DNA of 6,274 nucleotides from an uncultured Collinsella sp. (GTDB lineage Bacteria > Actinomycetota > Coriobacteriia > Coriobacteriales > Coriobacteriaceae). Made by a program: the position numbers and the translations under genes. Positions 5,801 to 6,274 of the stretch are shown piece after piece. Position 1 is the stretch's first letter; the number at the start of each line of letters is the position of its first letter. The notes beneath the pieces are model-generated. The model ran no database searches. It was not told where the DNA came from and saw only the letters and a program-made list of their open reading frames with translations. The DNA lies in contig URNQ01000111.1 of NCBI GenBank assembly GCA_900549245.1, positions 1 to 6,274 on the forward strand. Reading direction: 5' to 3'.

Positions 5801-6274
5801 TCAACCTCGACGCCGTCGCCGGCGGTCAGCAGAGCGCCAAGCCTAAGGCCGCAGGCCAGCAGCAGGGCACCAAGGTGTTTGCCAACTACGGCACCTACAC
5901 CATCAAGGTGACCTCCACGGGCTACAACAATCCGCTCGAGTTCACCTTTACCCACAAGGCCGACCGCACCAACCTCGATAAGGCCATCGCTGCAGCCGAA
6001 AAGCTCGACCAGAGCGCCTTCACCGCCGTCTCCTGGAACGCCATGAGCGACGCCCTCAGCGCCGCCAAGACCGTCCAGGCCAACGCTGCCGCCACCGACG
6101 ACGACATCGCCCAGGCCCTGAACGCGCTCAACAGCGCCGTAGCCAACCTCGCCGCCAAGGCGACCGGCGAGGCCAAGTCCGCGCTCGCCGACCTGATCAA
6201 GAGCGCCGGCACCGTCAAGAACGACGGCTACACCGACGCCTCCTGGAACGACTTCCAGACAGCACTCGATGAGG
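2815..6274 (+). CDS. Large secreted FMN-binding / Tp47-like / FIVAR mosaic surface protein, C-terminus cut
   Basis: The frame is open from ATG 2815 to the right edge (1,153 codons, no stop). The start follows a modest AGAGG four nt upstream. Residues 1-38 form a Sec signal peptide with likely cleavage after A-I-A (C19 is not a lipobox). Residues 81-195 are an FMN_bind domain ending in DAVTTATISSNAI, where T177 is the expected FMN-ester site. Residues 208-515 resemble Treponema pallidum Tp47 (penicillin-binding lipoprotein): TYGYAGLTWAEYWAGE, FDVVTRATANHG, TNGIKTV, and TYYGDDATYTNALATYGTK. Residues 523-592 are FIVAR-like helices. Residues 598-862 are a diverged second Tp47-like copy (NIPYADFYAAE, DIVTSATRQKTR, WSCGL). 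Residues 863-955 look Ig-like. Residues 963-1047 resemble the Shr-type Hb-interacting domain (VNVNGTDY, YTIKVTSTGY). Residues 1050-1112 are a FIVAR repeat and 1114-1153 the start of another. Cysteines C489 and C501 could form a disulfide. The product is exported and probably wall- or membrane-anchored through the missing C-terminus. Domain calls rest on remembered motifs; the Tp47 match is strong, the Hb-interacting and Ig calls moderate, function inferred. Confidence 0.9.
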   Translation, partial: MQKENAVLRHLNAFGSNACRAAVITAMVTSMAPTTAIAATMTKTGTEATNNAPVSIQNEEANLLTTDSSSQNASSGTSYDLSKIADGTYTGKAVADSNDPHNKGDEWDAKSYDVSVSVTVSGGKITKVDVADYESLGDNDYEKMNLAVKGSRKAKGVPAQIEAAGNTDNIDAVTTATISSNAIKAAVDNALQTAYDEQNPSTPATDEYTYGYAGLTWAEYWAGEKVQAAGSSASSSELDSRNEADKGAFDVVTRATANHGLHRGSYQCMATIYTNEGATFDLATWAADGKSFTTTDGKTVTWNRGAMTCDGASYTLKDYEVTGLKYVPVKIKTSDLEAFKASHSFVANGETLAGGYTENNLQAYSGLVADVDANTNGIKTVTNNNGTFSFSAATTGTDSGIKGQELKTATDIKPTVKDASGSYGEFLRVDLNGNYGDLGANMQSVTWTYYGDDATYTNALATYGTKFAADNWMHKSMGIQLGLTKSERCQLPEGTNGTGYCDYTYTFQATDDNIVGAKEPVTDATKAQLQELYDKAKSLDKSKYTEDSWTASSIETETAETKDLLAKKNLGEAEAAEQITHLQGALDALVSLYPQAGDYVLMNIPYADFYAAENNNAGTDIVTSATRQKTRSSLASGSYHVNSDGTDISGVTFAVKVGKGDIDWSKFTRVTDDSSVTITTSIKGKVSTTTYTGKDALFESADYSYYVLPAGEVPTNYKELTADSKGNLRFGAVESKKATELENVTAIFKTSSKYGDYEIDFKNLREQMVDADGNQATVYGAVVNAADADGTTEGYGMRTVENIWKGKEIAWSCGLVNESHGSPLSSRHYKSMMGKTIKSVTFYTSTGTYTVAMNQYVPVKASKSEIDVEANAKADAETAEVKATLPADFKVEYKLDDADVTVDNGTFSIKDLKPGKHTLVARDASGKYADVTSEFTVTTDKTVAKFDEGTSKITAANEGDDVENFIGNITTVNVNGTDYAASGRGSVKIINADGSINLDAVAGGQQSAKPKAAGQQQGTKVFANYGTYTIKVTSTGYNNPLEFTFTHKADRTNLDKAIAAAEKLDQSAFTAVSWNAMSDALSAAKTVQANAAATDDDIAQALNALNSAVANLAAKATGEAKSALADLIKSAGTVKNDGYTDASWNDFQTALDE

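Noticed and set aside
2740..5955. A 1,071-codon open frame on the minus strand opposite the large gene
   Set aside because: Its codons are in exact register with the sense codons, so it stays open simply because the sense gene uses no TTA, CTA or TCA codons. Its translation is Gly/Val/Leu-rich without domain motifs, whereas the plus strand gives a signal peptide and recognisable domains.

Overview
The window looks like chromosome of a high-GC actinobacterium of the gut Coriobacteriia, most likely Collinsella or a close relative. That is an inference from the GC-rich codon use, the M18 aminopeptidase, and a very large secreted mosaic protein with FMN-binding, Tp47-like and FIVAR modules. No rRNA, tRNA, CRISPR array or transposase was found.

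Layout. (1) Positions 1-795, minus strand: a two-gene type II toxin-antitoxin operon. A RelB/DinJ-like ribbon-helix-helix antitoxin overlaps by 8 nt a PIN-domain RNase toxin that runs off the left edge. Its putative promoter (821-849) carries a 22-nt dyad over the -10 box. (2) Positions 796-1175: a non-coding stretch rich in hairpins, including a strong terminator nested inside a perfect 12-bp inverted repeat, and the terminator of the next gene. (3) Positions 1176-2552, minus strand: an intact cytosolic M18 metallo-aminopeptidase with all metal ligands. (4) Positions 2553-2814: an AT-rich divergent intergenic region with a candidate plus-strand promoter and a CTTAAG-ATA-CTTAAG dyad. (5) Position 2815 to the right edge, plus strand: an open frame of at least 1,153 codons for a secreted multidomain protein. 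The order is signal peptide, FMN_bind domain, Tp47-like penicillin-binding module, FIVAR-like helices, a second diverged Tp47-like module, an Ig-like segment, a Shr-type Hb-interacting-like domain, and two more FIVAR repeats (the last one cut). It continues past the window.

How they work together. The toxin-antitoxin pair is a self-contained module and the aminopeptidase is housekeeping peptide turnover; neither is obviously tied to the large surface protein. The most interesting content is in that protein. The motif D-x-V-T-x-A-T, which matches the ApbE-type covalent flavinylation signal, occurs three times: once in the FMN_bind domain and once near the start of each Tp47-like module. This raises the possibility of a multi-flavin extracellular redox protein built on a penicillin-binding scaffold.
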